A stretch of DNA of 64,000 nt from contig NC_092051.1 in NCBI RefSeq assembly GCF_003086295.3, positions 82,282,445-82,346,444 on the forward strand, in the 5' to 3' direction. The stretch is from Arachis hypogaea (Eukaryota; Streptophyta; Magnoliopsida; Fabales; Fabaceae). The notes beneath the pieces are model-generated. The model saw only the letters and a list, made by a program, of their open reading frames with translations. It searched no databases and was not told the origin of the DNA. Below, piece after piece: positions 32,903 through 43,659 of this stretch (positions are counted from its first letter, which is position 1; every line of letters starts with the position of its first letter). A program made the position numbers and the translations under genes.

Positions 32903-34279
32903 ATGAGCAGGAACAAGGATAAGAACATTCTTGTTGAGGCTGATCCTGAACCTGAAAGGACTCTGAAGAGGAAGCTAAGGGAAGCTAAAGCACAACTCTC
33001 TGGAGAAAATCTGACAGAAATTTTTGAAAAAGAAGGAGATATGGCCGAAAATAATAACAATGCAAGGAAGATGCTTAGTGACTTTACTGCATCAAATTCC
33101 AATTTACATGGAAGAAGCATCTCAATCCCTGCCATTAGAGCAAACAATTTTGAGCTAAAGCCTCAATTAGTTTCTCGGATGCAACAGAACTGCAAGTTTC
33201 ATGGACTTCCATCAGAAGATCCTTTTCAATTCTTAATTGAGTTCTTGCAGATCTGTGATACTATTAAGACCAATGGGGTTGACTCCGAGGTCTACAGGCT
33301 TATGCTTTTCCCGTTTGCTGTAAGAGACAGAGCTAGGATATGGTTAGACTCTCAACCTAAGGATAGCCTGAACTCTTGGGATAAGCTGGTCACGGCTTTC
33401 TTAGCCAAGTTCTTTCCTCCTCAAAAGCTTAGCAAGCTTAGAGTGGATGTTCAAACCTTCAAACAGAAAGAAGGTGAATCCCTCTATGAAGCTTGGGAGA
33501 GATATAAGCAACTAACCAAAAAGTGTCCTTCTGACATGCTTTCAGAATGGACCATCCTGCATATATTCTATGATGGTCTGTCTGAATTATCAAAGATGTC
33601 ATTGGACCATTCTGCAGGTGGATCCATTCACCTAAAGAAAATGCCTGCAGAAGCTCAAGAACTCATTGACATGGTTGCAAATAACCAGTTCATGTACACT
33701 TCTGAAAGGAATCCTGTGAGTAATGGGACGCCTCAGAGGAAGGGAGTTCTTGAAATTGATACTCTGAATGCCATATTGGCTCAGAATAAAATATTGACTC
33801 AGCAAGTCAATATGATTTCTCAGAGTCTGAATGGATTGCAAGCTGCATCCAACAGTACTCAAGAGGCATCTTTTGAAGAAGAAGCTTATGATCCTGAGAA
33901 CCCTGCAATAGTAGAGGTGAATTACATGGGGGAACCCCATGGAAATACATATAATCCCTCATGAAGAAATCATCCAAATTTCTCATGGAAGGATCAACAA
34001 AAGCCTCAACAAGGCTTTAATAATGGTGGAAGAAACAGGTTTAACAATAGCAATCCTTTCCCATCATCCACTCAGCAATAGACAGAGAATTCTGAGCAGA
34101 ATCCATCTAGCTTAGCAAATTAGTCTCTGATCTATCTAAGGCCACTTTAAGTTTCATGAATGAAACAAGGTCCTCCATTAGAAATTTGGAGGCACAAGTG
34201 GGCCAGCTGACTAAAAGAGTCATTGAAACCCCTCCTATTACTCTCTCAAGCAATACATAAGAGAATCCAAAAAGAGAGT
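32903..34279 (+). pseudogene. Gag of element C, upstream of the B insertion
   Basis: ATG at 32903 (MSRNKDKN) or 33041 (MAENNNN); the open frame upstream of 32903 looks like leader sequence. Capsid motifs: RANNFELKPQLVSRMQQNC, LMLFPFAVRDRARIWL, FLAKFFPPQKLSKLR, LYEAWERYKQLTKKC and the post-capsid EAQELIDMVANNQF. The frame is open to 33964, where TGA replaces Trp in NPS-RNHPNF. The Asn/Gln-rich tail continues with further TAG codons until B cuts it at 34279. No zinc knuckle was found in the visible part. Confidence 0.88.
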
Positions 34280-35815
34280 TGATGAGCGGATATTTTATAT
34301 GCTTTTTGGGGTTAATTTCATATAGTTTTTAGTGTGTTTTAGTTAGTCTTTAGTTTATTTTTAGTAGTTTCTAGGCAAAATTCATATTTCTAGACTTTAC
34401 TATGAGTTTGTGTATTTTTCTGTGATTTCAGGTATTTTCTGGCTGAAATTGAAGGAGCTGAGCAAAAATCTTATTCAGGCTAAAAAAGGACTGCTGATGC
34501 TGTTGGATTTTGACCTCCCTGCACTCAAAATGGATTTTTTGGAGCTACAGAACTCCAAATGGCACGCTTCAAATTGCTTTGGAAAGTAGACATCCAGGGA
34601 TTTCCATCAATATATAATAGTCCATACTTTGCTCAAGGATAGATGATGTAAACTGGCGTTCAACACCAGTTCCATGCTGCTGTCTGGCGTCCAGCGCCAG
34701 AAACAAGTTACAGAGTGGAGTTCAACGCCAGAAACAGGTTACAACCTGGCGTTGAATGCCTAAAACAGCCCAGGCACGTGAGAAGCTTTAGTCTCAGCCC
34801 CAGCACATACCAAGTGGGCCCCAAAAGTGGATTTCTGCACAATCTATCATAGTCTACTCATTTTCTGTAAACCTAGGTTATTAGTTTAGTATTTAAACAA
34901 CTTTTAGAGACTTGTTTTGTATCTCATGACATTTTAGATCTAAACTTTGTACCTTTTGATGGCATGAGTCTCTAAACTCCATTGTTGGGGGTGAGGAGCT
35001 CTGCTGTGCCTCAATGAGTTAATGCCAGTATTTCTGTTTTCTATTCAATCACGTTTGTTCCTATCTAAGATATTCATTTGCGCCTTATTATGATGAATGT
35101 GATGATCCGTGACACTCATCACCATTCTCAACCTATGAACGTGTGCCTGACAACCACCTCTGTTCTACATTAGATTGAATGAGTATCTCTTAGATTCCTT
35201 AATCGGAATCTCCGTGGTATAAGCTAGAATCCATTGGCAGCATCCTTGAGAATCCGGAAAGTCTAAACCTTGTCTGTGGTATTCCTAGTAGGATTCTGGG
35301 ATTGGATGACTGTGACGAGCTTCAAACTCGTGAGTGCTGGGCGTAGTGACAGACGCAAAAGGATAGCGAATCCTATTCCGGTATGATCGAGAACCTACAG
35401 ATGATGAGCCGTGCGGTGACAGCGCACCTGGACCATTTTCACTGAAAGGAAGGATGGTAGCCATTAACAACGGTGATCCTCCAACACACAGCTTGCCATA
35501 GGAGGGATGTGCGTGCGTGAAGAAGAAGATAGAGAGAAAGCAGAAATTCAAAAGGCAGAGCATCTCCAAAACTCATATTCTCATTTACTGCATAACAAGT
35601 AACCTTTAATTCATGCTCTCTTGTTCATTTGCAAGTCAATTGATAACCACTAATTAATATCCTGACTAAGAGTTGCAAGATAACCATAGCTTGCTTCAAG
35701 CCAACAATCTCCGTGGGATCGACCCTTACTCACGTAAGGTATTACTTGGACGACCCAGTGCACTTGCTGGTTAGTTATGCGGAATTACATAGTGTGAAGT
35801 AATTTTCGTGCACTA
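34280..35815 (+). repeat. 5' LTR of B
   Basis: It starts TGATGAGCGG and ends GTGCACTA (the other LTR ends GTGCACCA). GGCGTT palindromes lie at 34652-34760, and a weak TATA-like TATTTAAAC at 34890-34898. R-U5 contains a block also found in C LTRs, from GACGAGCTTCAAACTCG to the GGACGACCCAGTGCACTT stretch. Confidence 0.94.
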
Positions 35816-35821
35816 AGTTTT

Positions 35822-35839
35822 TGGCGCCGTTGCCGGGGA
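35822..35839 (+). other. Primer binding site of B
   Basis: TGGCGCCGTTGCCGGGGA, exact tRNA-Asp complement, six bases after the LTR. Confidence 0.94.
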
Positions 35840-36706
35840 TTGTTCGTGTTTGGACAACTGACGCTTTATTTTGTTGCTTAGATTAGGAAAAACTTTTCTT
35901 TTTGGTTTAGAGTCTCTTATTATTGTTTCTGGTTAAAGTTTTAGAATCCTTATTTTCTGTTTCAAAAAAAAATTTTTCGAAAATTATTTTTTTTATTCTT
36001 AGTTATTTAAAAATACTTCTTCAAAACAAGTGTTATATTTATTGCCAAATTGGCTAGAGCGTTGGTCTAAGTTCGTGGCAATTTGGTATACTCTTTTCAA
36101 AATCTTCTTTTTCAAAAATAATAATTTCTCTATTAAATTTTGTGCCAAACTTTAAGTTTGGTGTTTTCTTGTTGATTTCCCTTTGGATTTCGAAAATTTT
36201 AGTTTGGTTTTCTAAAAATTTTAAGTATGGTGTTCTTTCTTCATGTTCTTGTGTTCTTGTGAGTCTTCAAAGTGTTCTTGAGTTTTCCTTGTGTCTTGAT
36301 CTTAAAATTTTTAAGTTTGGTGTTCCTTGGTGTTTTCCCTCCAAAATTTTCAAAAACAAGGAGCATTAAATCTAAAAATTTTAAATCTTGTGCTATCTTA
36401 TTGTTTTTTCTCTCTCCTCTTTAAATTCAAAAATATCTTTTCTCTCTATTTTAAAGTAAATTTTCGAAATTTACCTTTAAAATTCAGATTTTTATTTCAA
36501 AATTTAAAACCTTTTTCAAAAATCATCATATCCTTTTCAAAACTTCCTAACCACTTTCTCTCTCCTCATTTTTTTCGAAAATTTTCAACCATTTTTATTT
36601 ATTTTATTTTATTTTAATTTATTTCATTTTCAAAATAAATAAATAAATAAATAAATAAATAAAAATAATTTTTTATATTTTTTTATATCATCTCCCTTTC
36701 TCCATC
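35840..36706 (+). other. Leader of B
   Basis: AT-rich and without a gene. Three AAGTTTGGTGTT-like motifs are present (36154-36165, 36223-36234 with one change, 36313-36324). An inverted repeat CCAAATTG..CAATTTGG lies around 36044-36087. An AAAT simple repeat is at about 36635-36662. Confidence 0.65.
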
Positions 36707-37070
36707 ATGGATCTAAGTGGAAATGAACAGTCCAGGAGGACTCTGGGGTCATATGCTAACCCCTCTACTGCTTCATATGGGAGTAGTATCTGCATACCTT
36801 CCATTGGATTCAGTAGCTTTGAGTTGAATCCTCAGCTCATTATCATGGTGCAGCAAAGCTGCCAGTATTCTGGTCTTCCACAAGAAGAACCTACAGAGTT
36901 TCTGGCACAGTTTTTACAAATTGTTGACACAGTATATGATAAGGAAGTAGATCAGGATGTCTACAGATTATTACTGTTTCTATTTACTGTAAAAGACAAT
37001 TGAAGAAGCTCAAGAGCTCATTGATACAGTTGCCAGAAATCAGCATCTGTACATAAGCAGTGGCTCTTCC
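36707..37070 (+). pseudogene. Gag of B, N-terminal part with internal deletion
   Basis: Starts MDLSGNEQSRRTL at 36707 with the capsid N-terminal motifs FELNPQLIIMVQQSCQ and YRLLLFLFTVKDN, then a stop at 37001-37003. The next bases encode EEAQELIDTVARNQ, which in C follows the capsid. About 130 residues of capsid, including the equivalents of AKFFPPQKLSKLR and LYEAWERYKQL, are therefore deleted and the frame is shifted. Such a gag could not form a normal capsid. Confidence 0.87.
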
Positions 37071-39443
37071 ATGAAAGAAGAGGCTAAAACAGTAACTGCT
37101 GAACTCAGTCCTGCAGAGCAAGCTGCTGAATTCAATCAGCAATTGGATTTTCTAACAAAGCAGTTAGCTGAATTCAAGGATAAACTACAAGAAACAAGGA
37201 TGGCTAATATAAACCTGGAAGTGCAATTAAAGCAAACAAAGCAGCAGCTGTCAAGACAAATAATAGAAGAATGCCAAACAGTTCAATTAAGAAGTGGGAA
37301 AGCACTAAATGCCCCATTTCAAGGCAGCAGAAAACTAAGAAATGAGCAAACCACCCAAAATCCATCTGAGGACAGTAAGAGCCCAGGAAAAAATAATTCT
37401 GGCGCTAAAACGCCAGAAATTAGGTGGAAGGCTGGCGTTGAACGCCCAGATCATGCTCAGAACTGGCGTTCAATGCCAGAAACAAGCAAGGATCTGGCGT
37501 TGAACGCCCAAAAGGGGCACAGTTCTGGCGTTCAGACGCCAGGAACAGATGAGGAGCTGGCATCTAACGCCACTCTAGCTTCTAACTCTGGCACTCAATT
37601 GCCAGTGAGGGATCAGACACACACAAGTGCTGATGATAACCCATCTAAAAAGGCTTCTTCAACCACTTCTGTAGGAAATAAACTTACAGCAACTAAGGTT
37701 GAGGAATATAAAGCCAAGATACTTTATCCTCAAAAACTCCGCCAAGAGGAGCAGGATAGGCAATTTGCTCGCTTTGCAGATTATCTTAGGACTCTTGAAA
37801 TAAAGATTCCATTTGCAAAGGCACTTGAGCAAATACCTTCTTATGCCAAGTTCATGAAAGAGATCTTGAGTCATAAGAAGGATTGGAGAGAAACTGAAAG
37901 AGTTCTCCTCACTGAAGAATACAGTGCAGTCATTTTGAAAAGCTTTCCTAAAAAGCTTAAAGACCCTGGGAGTTTTCTGATACCATGCACATTAGAAGGG
38001 AATTGCACTAAAACAGCTTTATGCGATCTTGGGGCAAGCATCAATTTAATACCTGCTTCCACCATCAGAAAGCTTGGGTTAACTGAAGAAGTTAAACCAA
38101 CCCGGATATGTCTCCAACTTGCTGATGGCTCCATTAAATACCCATCAGGGGTGATTGAAGACATGATTGTCAGAGTTGGGCCATTCACCTTTCCCACTGA
38201 CTTTGTAGTGCTGGAAATGGAGGAGCACAAGAGTGCTACTCTCATTCTAGGAAGACCCTTCCTAGCAACTGGACGAACTCTCATTGATGTCCAACAGGGG
38301 GAAATAACCCTGAGAGTCAATGATGATGAGTTTAAATTGAATGCTGTCAAAGCCTTGCAGCATCCAGACACATCAAAAGACTGCATGAAAGTTGATCTTA
38401 TTGACTCCTTGGTAGAAGAGATCAACATGGCTGCGAGTCTCGAATCAGAGTTGGAAGACATCTTTAAAGATGTTCAGCCTGATTTGGAGGATTCAGAGGA
38501 AATGAAAAAGCCTCTGAAATTTCCTCTGGAAGAGGAAAAATCTCCTATACCCGAGCTCAAACCATTACCACCATCCCTGAAATATGCATTTCTGGGAGAA
38601 GGTGACACTTTTCCATTGATCATAAGCTCTGCCTTAAATCCACAGGAAGAGGAAGCACTTATTCAAGTGCTAAGGACACACAAGACAGCTCTTGGGTGGT
38701 CCATAGGTGACCTTAAGGGCATAAGCCCAGCTAGATGCATGCACAAAATCTTATTGGAGGATAATGCTAAACCAGTGGTTCAACCACAGAGGCGGCTAAA
38801 TCCTGCCATGAAGGAAGTGGTGCAGAAAGAGGTCACCAAATTACTGGAGGCTGGGATTATTTATCCTATTTCTGACAGCCCCTGGGTGAGACCTATCCAA
38901 GTTGTCCCCAAAAAGGGAGGCATGACAGTGGTTCATAATGAAAAGAATGAACTGGTTCCTACAAGAATAGTTACAGGGTGGCGCATGTGTATTGACTACA
39001 GAAGGCTCAATACAGCCACCAGAAAGGATCATTTTCCTTTACCATTCATAGACCAGATGCTAGAAAGACTGGCAGGTCATGATTATTACTGCTTTTTGGA
39101 TGGCTACTCAGGCTATAACCAGATTGCAGTAGATCCCCAAGATCAAGAGAAAACAGCATTCACATGTCCATCTGGAGTGTTTGCTTACAGAAGGATGCCA
39201 TTTGGGCTGTGTAATGCGCCTGCAACCTTCCAGAGATGCATGCTCTCTATTTTCTCTGATATGGTGGAACAATTTCTGGAAGTCTTCATGGATGACTTCT
39301 CAGTATATGGAGACTCATTCAGCTCCTGTCTTGATCACTTGAAACTAGTTCTAAAAAGATGCCAAGAGACCAACCTAGTTTTAAACTGGGAAAAATGTCA
39401 CTTTATGGTGACTGAAGGGATTGTCCTTGGGCATAAAATTTAA
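37071..39443 (+). pseudogene. B gag C-terminus, protease and reverse transcriptase (long open frame)
   Basis: A 790-codon frame. Residues 1-70 are coiled coil, followed by ECQTVQLRSGKAL. A linker (37398-37605) is made of the GGCGTT palindrome array read in frame. The protease core is ALCDLGASINLIPAS and ILGRPFLATGRTLIDV (about 38010-38300). RT begins with LPPSLKYAFLGEG and has RMCIDYRRLN, DGYSGYNQIAVDP, MPFGLCNAPATFQRCM, the catalytic FMDDFSVYG (about 39286-39312) and NWEKCHFMV. It ends at TAA 39441-39443 after GHKI, where relatives continue in the same frame. Confidence 0.9.
37398..37605. repeat. GGCGTT palindrome array inside the B gag-protease linker
   Basis: Several copies of CTGGCGTTNAACGCC-type dyads (for example around 37429-37447 and 37495-37513) stay open in frame, giving variable Ala/Asn/Glu/Pro-rich peptide. 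The same motif fills B U3 and the B 3' non-coding region. Confidence 0.85.
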
Positions 39444-40421
39444 AACAAGGGAATAGAAGTGGATCAAGCAAAAATAGAGGTAATTGAAAAATTACCACCA
39501 CCTGCCAATGTTAAGGCAATTAGAAGCTTTCTGGGGCATGCAGGATTCTATAGGAGGTTTATAAAGGATTTTTCAAAAATCGCAAAACCTCTGAGCAATC
39601 TGCTAGCTGCTGACACGCCATTTGTGTTTGACACAGAGTGTCTGTAGGCGTTTGAAACACTGAAAGCCAAGCTGGTCACAGCACCAGTCATTTCTGCACC
39701 AGATTGGACATTACCATTTGAGCTAATGTGTTATGCCAGTGATCACGCCATTGATGCAGTATTGGGGCAGAGGCATAACAAGCTTCTGCATGTCATTTAT
39801 TATGCTAGCCGTGTTTTGAATGATGCCCAGAAAAATTACACAACCACAGAGAAAGAATTACTTGCAGTGGTTTATGCCATTGACAAGTTTAGATCCTACC
39901 TAGTGGGATCAAAAGTGATTGTGTACACTAACCATGCTGCTCTTAAATATCTACTCACAAAACAGGATTCAAAACCCAGGCTCATAAGATGGGTGTTGCT
40001 TCTGCAAGAGTTTGATATAGAAATAAGAGACAAAAAAGGGACAGAGAACCAAGTGGCTGATCATCTGTCCTGGATAGAGCCAATAGAAGGGGCGTCATTC
40101 CCCTCTCTTGAAATCTCTGAGACCTTTCCGGATGAGCATTTGTTTGCCATTCAGGAAACACCATGGTTTACAGACATTGCAAACTACAAAGCTGCAAGGT
40201 TCATTCCCAAGGAGTACAGTAGGCAACGAAAGAAAAAATTAATTACTGATGCAAAGTACTACTTGTGGGATGAACCCTATCTCTTTAAGAGATGTGCAGA
40301 CGGAATAATCCGGAGATGTATGCCTAGAGAAGAATCACAGAGAATCCTATGGCATTGCCATGGATCACAATATGGAGGCCATTTCGGAGGTGAGCGAACA
40401 GCCACCAGGTCCTCCAATGTG
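39444..40421 (+). pseudogene. B RT thumb, RNase H and integrase zinc domain
   Basis: Continues the frame with KAIRSFLGHAGFYRRFIKDF. A TAG follows at 39645-39647, then the RNase H core. The first catalytic Asp is replaced by Tyr ([19 protein letters not shown]). [15 protein letters not shown] and [10 protein letters not shown] follow, the latter with Asn where relatives have Asp. The integrase N-terminus is recognisable as [11 protein letters not shown] and [17 protein letters not shown]. The frame is lost near 40405-40420 before the CxxC half of the zinc domain. Confidence 0.87.
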
Positions 40422-41438
40422 GCTTCTATTGGCCCACACTCTATAAAGATTCCCGAGAGTTTGTACGTAACTGTGACAGTTGCCAAAGAGCTGGTAATCT
40501 GCCTCATGGTTACGCCATGCCTCAACAAGGAATCTTGGAGATTGAGTTGTTTGATGTATAGGGAATTGACTTCATGGGACCTTTTCCACCATCATACTCA
40601 AACACTTATATTCTGGTGGCTGTTGACTACGTATCAAAATGGGTAGAGGCCATTGCCACACCCACCAATGATACTAAAACAGTGCTGAAGTTCCTTCAAA
40701 AATATATCTTCAGTAGGTTTGAGGTCCCTAGAGTACTAATCAGTGATGGGGGCACTCACTTCTGCAACAAACAGCTTTACTCTGCCATGGTTCGATATGG
40801 GATTCGCCACAAGGTGGCAACTCCATATCATCCGCAAACTAATGGGCAAGCTGAAGTCTTTAACATAGAGCTAAAAAGAATCCTAGAACGGACTGTAAAC
40901 ACCCGTAGAAAGGATTGGGAGGAGCTTGGATGATGCTCTGTGGGCATACAGAACAGCATTCAAGACTCCTATAGGGACCTCTCCATACCAACTTATGTAT
41001 GGTAAGGCATGTAACCTTCCCGTGGAACTGGAACATAAAGCCTACTGGGCAACCAGATTCCTAAAGTTTGATGCCAAATTAGCTGGAGAAAAAAGATTGC
41101 TCCAGCTAAATGAACTAGAGAAATTCAGATGCACTGCTTTCAAAAATGCCAAGCTTTATAAAGAAAAATAAAAAAAATGGCATGACAGGAAGCTGTCATC
41201 TAGAAGCTTTGAACCAGGACAAAAAGTTCTGTTGTTTAACTCTAGGCTCAGGCGATTCCCTGGGAAACTGAAGTCCCGATGGAGGGGACCATATGTGATT
41301 ACAAGTGTATCACCATATGGTTATGTGGAGCTTCAAGATATTGATTCTGATAAGAAGTTCATTGTTAATGGACAGAGAATCAAGCACTATCTTGAAGGCA
41401 ATGTTGAGCAAGAGTGCTCAAGGCTGAAGCTAGATTAA
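40422..41438 (+). pseudogene. B integrase core and C-terminal domain
   Basis: After the frameshift the CxxC region is still readable at about 40465-40500. TAG at 40558-40560 replaces Trp in [11 protein letters not shown]. The DDE core has [21 protein letters not shown] and [12 protein letters not shown], with all three acidic residues kept. A frameshift near 40918 separates the rest ([16 protein letters not shown]). A TAA lies at 41169-41171, and the GPY module RWRGPYVI precedes the stop at 41436-41438. Confidence 0.88.
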
Positions 41439-41479
41439 AAGCTCAGCAAGGTCCAGCTAAAGACAATAAAGAAGCGCTT

Positions 41480-41497
41480 GCTGGGAGGCAACCCAGC
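41480..41497 (+). promoter_or_regulatory. Post-stop hairpin H1, B
   Basis: GCTGGG-AGGCAA-CCCAGC is a perfect 6-bp stem beginning 42 nt after the integrase stop. Stem position 2 is C-G here, G-C in N, T-A in A and C. Confidence 0.78.
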
Positions 41498-41664
41498 CAT
41501 GGGGCATCACTTCCTCTAAGCATTTTGCCCTATTCTTGATTATATTTGTTTATATAAAGTTCATTGATCCTAAGGTAAAGAGTCAATTGTATAAGTTCAC
41601 AGGGTTACAGAAGGATTCTGCACGCAAAACAGAAAAAAAGAGCTCACTGGCAAGAAAACGCCAA

Positions 41665-41950
41665 TAAAAGTCTGTTTTGGGCGTTCAATGCCCAACAGAA
41701 GCATCCACTGGGCGTTGAACGCCAGTAAGGATAGCCATCTGGGCGTTGAACGCCAGAAAGAAGCTCTTTCTGGGCGTTTAACGCCAGGTTTACAGCGTTC
41801 TGGGCGTCCAGAAAAATGCCCAGTAACAAAGGACTTCCTGGCGTTCAACGCCAGAAATAAGCAGCAGCTGGGCGTTGAACGCCCAGGAGAAGCAGCATTT
41901 GGGCGTTGAACGCCCAAAACATGCAGCGTTTGGGCGTTCAAATGCCAGGA
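41665..41950. repeat. GGCGTT palindrome array downstream of B pol
   Basis: Eight or nine units of TGGGCGTTGAACGCCAG or CCC variants with spacing of 30-40 bases. Open frames on both strands here are artefacts of the repeat. Confidence 0.87.
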
Positions 41951-42466
41951 TGGTGGGGAGGAGGTAAATTCATTTTTTCTTCATATTTTTCATTTTAATC
42001 CTAATTTTCATGTTCCAATTCATGATTTCTTGCATAAACATGTTAAGAACCCTGATTTCTAAAATCCCTAATTTCTAAAAACCCTTCTTTAAAAATATTA
42101 AATGTATCTTAATCCATAAGTACAAATCCTTTTTTTCAATCCAACTCAACTCTTTTTCAAAATGTTCAAAACAAATCTCTCTCTTTTCATTCAAAAATCT
42201 TTTCAACTAAGCAATATCTTTTTCAAATCTCCATACTATCTTTTTCAAAATTTCAAATTTATCTTTTTCAAATATCTTTCATATCTTTCCAATTTTAAAT
42301 CATATCTTTTCTTATCATATTTTTTCTAAAAATCATATCTTCTATCTTATCTTTCTCCCTATTTTTCGAAAACCCACCCCCCTCCCTTTAAATATGGGTT
42401 CGGCCTCCCTCCCCTCCCATCCATCATTACACCTAGCTCTCCTTCTCTCCCTCTCCTTTCTTTTCT
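41951..42466 (+). other. AT- and pyrimidine-rich segment before internal hairpin, B
   Basis: Repeated CTTTTTCAAA-like strings, then a C/T-rich run (about 42355-42465). No gene. Its translation joins ORF3 in frame with a hydrophobic stretch, but ATG 42526 is the better start. Confidence 0.6.
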
Positions 42467-42503
42467 TTTGCTTGAGGACAAGCAAACCTCTAAGTTTGGT
42501 GTG
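42467..42503 (+). promoter_or_regulatory. Internal hairpin plus tract copy upstream of ORF3, B
   Basis: TTTGCTTG-AGGA-CAAGCAAA (42467-42486), then after 5 nt AAGTTTGGTGTG (42492-42503). The terminal module of B has stem GTTGCTTG/CAAGCAAC, so the outer pair changed on both sides. Confidence 0.75.
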
Positions 42504-42525
42504 CTTATCCGTGATCACTAAGATC

Positions 42526-43659
42526 ATGGCTCCTAAAGGAAAACAACCCACTCCAAGAGGCAAGAAAGAGAGTGTTCCAAAACCACTTTGGAATCAAGGG
42601 AAGTTCTTAACTAAAGAACATTCAGACCATTATTACAAAATAATGGGTCTAAGATCAGTGATCCCGGAAGCCAAATTTGATCTGAAAGAAGACGAATATC
42701 CGGAGATCCAGGAGCAAATTCGAATCAGGAACTGGGAGATCCTAGCCAATCCTGAAACGAAAGTGGAAAGGAATATGGTCCAGGAGTTCTATGCTAATAT
42801 ATGGCATACAGACAGGCAAAGACTATCTAGATCTGATATCTATGACTATCGGACCGTGGTCAGAGGAAAGATTATTCATACCCACCCTGACAAGATCAGA
42901 GAGATCTTAAAGCTACCTCAGCTGAAAGATGATCCAGACTCCTTCAATAGGAGAATGATGAGAACAGACAAGGGCCTGGATAAGATTCTAGAGGATATAT
43001 GTATCCCTGGAGCCAGGTGGACCACCAGCACGAAGGGTGTTCCAAATCAACTCAAAAGAGAAGATCTCAAACTAGTCGCCAGAGGATGGCTGGATTTCAT
43101 TGGGCATTCTCTGCTGCCCACCAGCAACTGTTCTGAAGTCACTATTAGAAGAGCAGTGATGATCCATTGCATCATGATGGGAAAAGAAGTGGAAGTTCAT
43201 CAACTGATTTCAACTGAATTTTACAAAATTGCAAACAAAAATTCCAAAGATGCTAGGTTGGCTTATCCAAGCTTGATTTCTATGCTCTGTAAGGACGCTG
43301 GAGTAAGGATGGGAATAACTGAGTATATCTAAATTGAGCGACCAATCACCAAAGCATCAATAGAAAAACAACAAGCACAGGATGACCCCATCAAGAAGAA
43401 AACACAGGAATTTCTCCCAGAAATCCCTCAATCTAAATACTAGGAGTACCTTGAAACATCAGTTACCAAGATGCAAGAAGCTATGGAACAAATAATGAAA
43501 GAACAAAAGGAACAAAGTAGCATTCTCTGCTATATGATTAAAGAACAGGAGGAGCAAGGGCGCGACTTAAGGGAATTGAAGCGCCAGAAATTATCTCTTG
43601 AAGGACCAAGCACCCCGCAGATTAGAGGAACATCCACTCCCCAGAACAAAGGTTGTTAA
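42526..43659 (+). pseudogene. B ORF3: 'putative plant transposon protein' type, in the position after pol
   Basis: ATG 42526 gives MAPKGKQPTPRGKKE, a basic start, then a conserved domain: KEDEYPEIQEQI, NMVQEFYANIW, VRGKIIHTHPDKIREIL, LARGW-like VARGWLDFIGHSLLPTSN and RRAVMIHCIMMGKEV. By memory this matches the plant family called putative plant transposon protein (Transposase_32-like), often found after pol in Athila-type elements. A TAA at 43330-43332 and a TAG at 43441-43443 interrupt it. The C-terminal end (43471-43659) is coiled coil rich in Lys/Glu/Gln. C has a diverged homologue in the same place. No membrane segment is visible in the domain, so an envelope role is not supported. Confidence 0.75.

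Noticed and set aside
34890..34898. TATTTAAAC as a confident TATA box of B
   Set aside because: Position fits but the sequence is weak; mentioned only inside the LTR entry.
41597..41941. Overlapping frames on both strands in the B 3' region (also 15347-15925, 5666-6316, 52571-53288)
   Set aside because: Stop-poor GC-rich palindrome arrays give long frames on all strands.
41665..41950. CRISPR-like regular repeats
   Set aside because: Units are dyads with irregular short spacers in a plant retroelement, with no cas genes.
42394..42525. Hydrophobic N-terminal extension of B ORF3 that could pass for a signal peptide
   Set aside because: It is the translation of a C/T-rich tract and the internal hairpin/tract module; the C homologue starts at the MAPK site, so 42526 is preferred.
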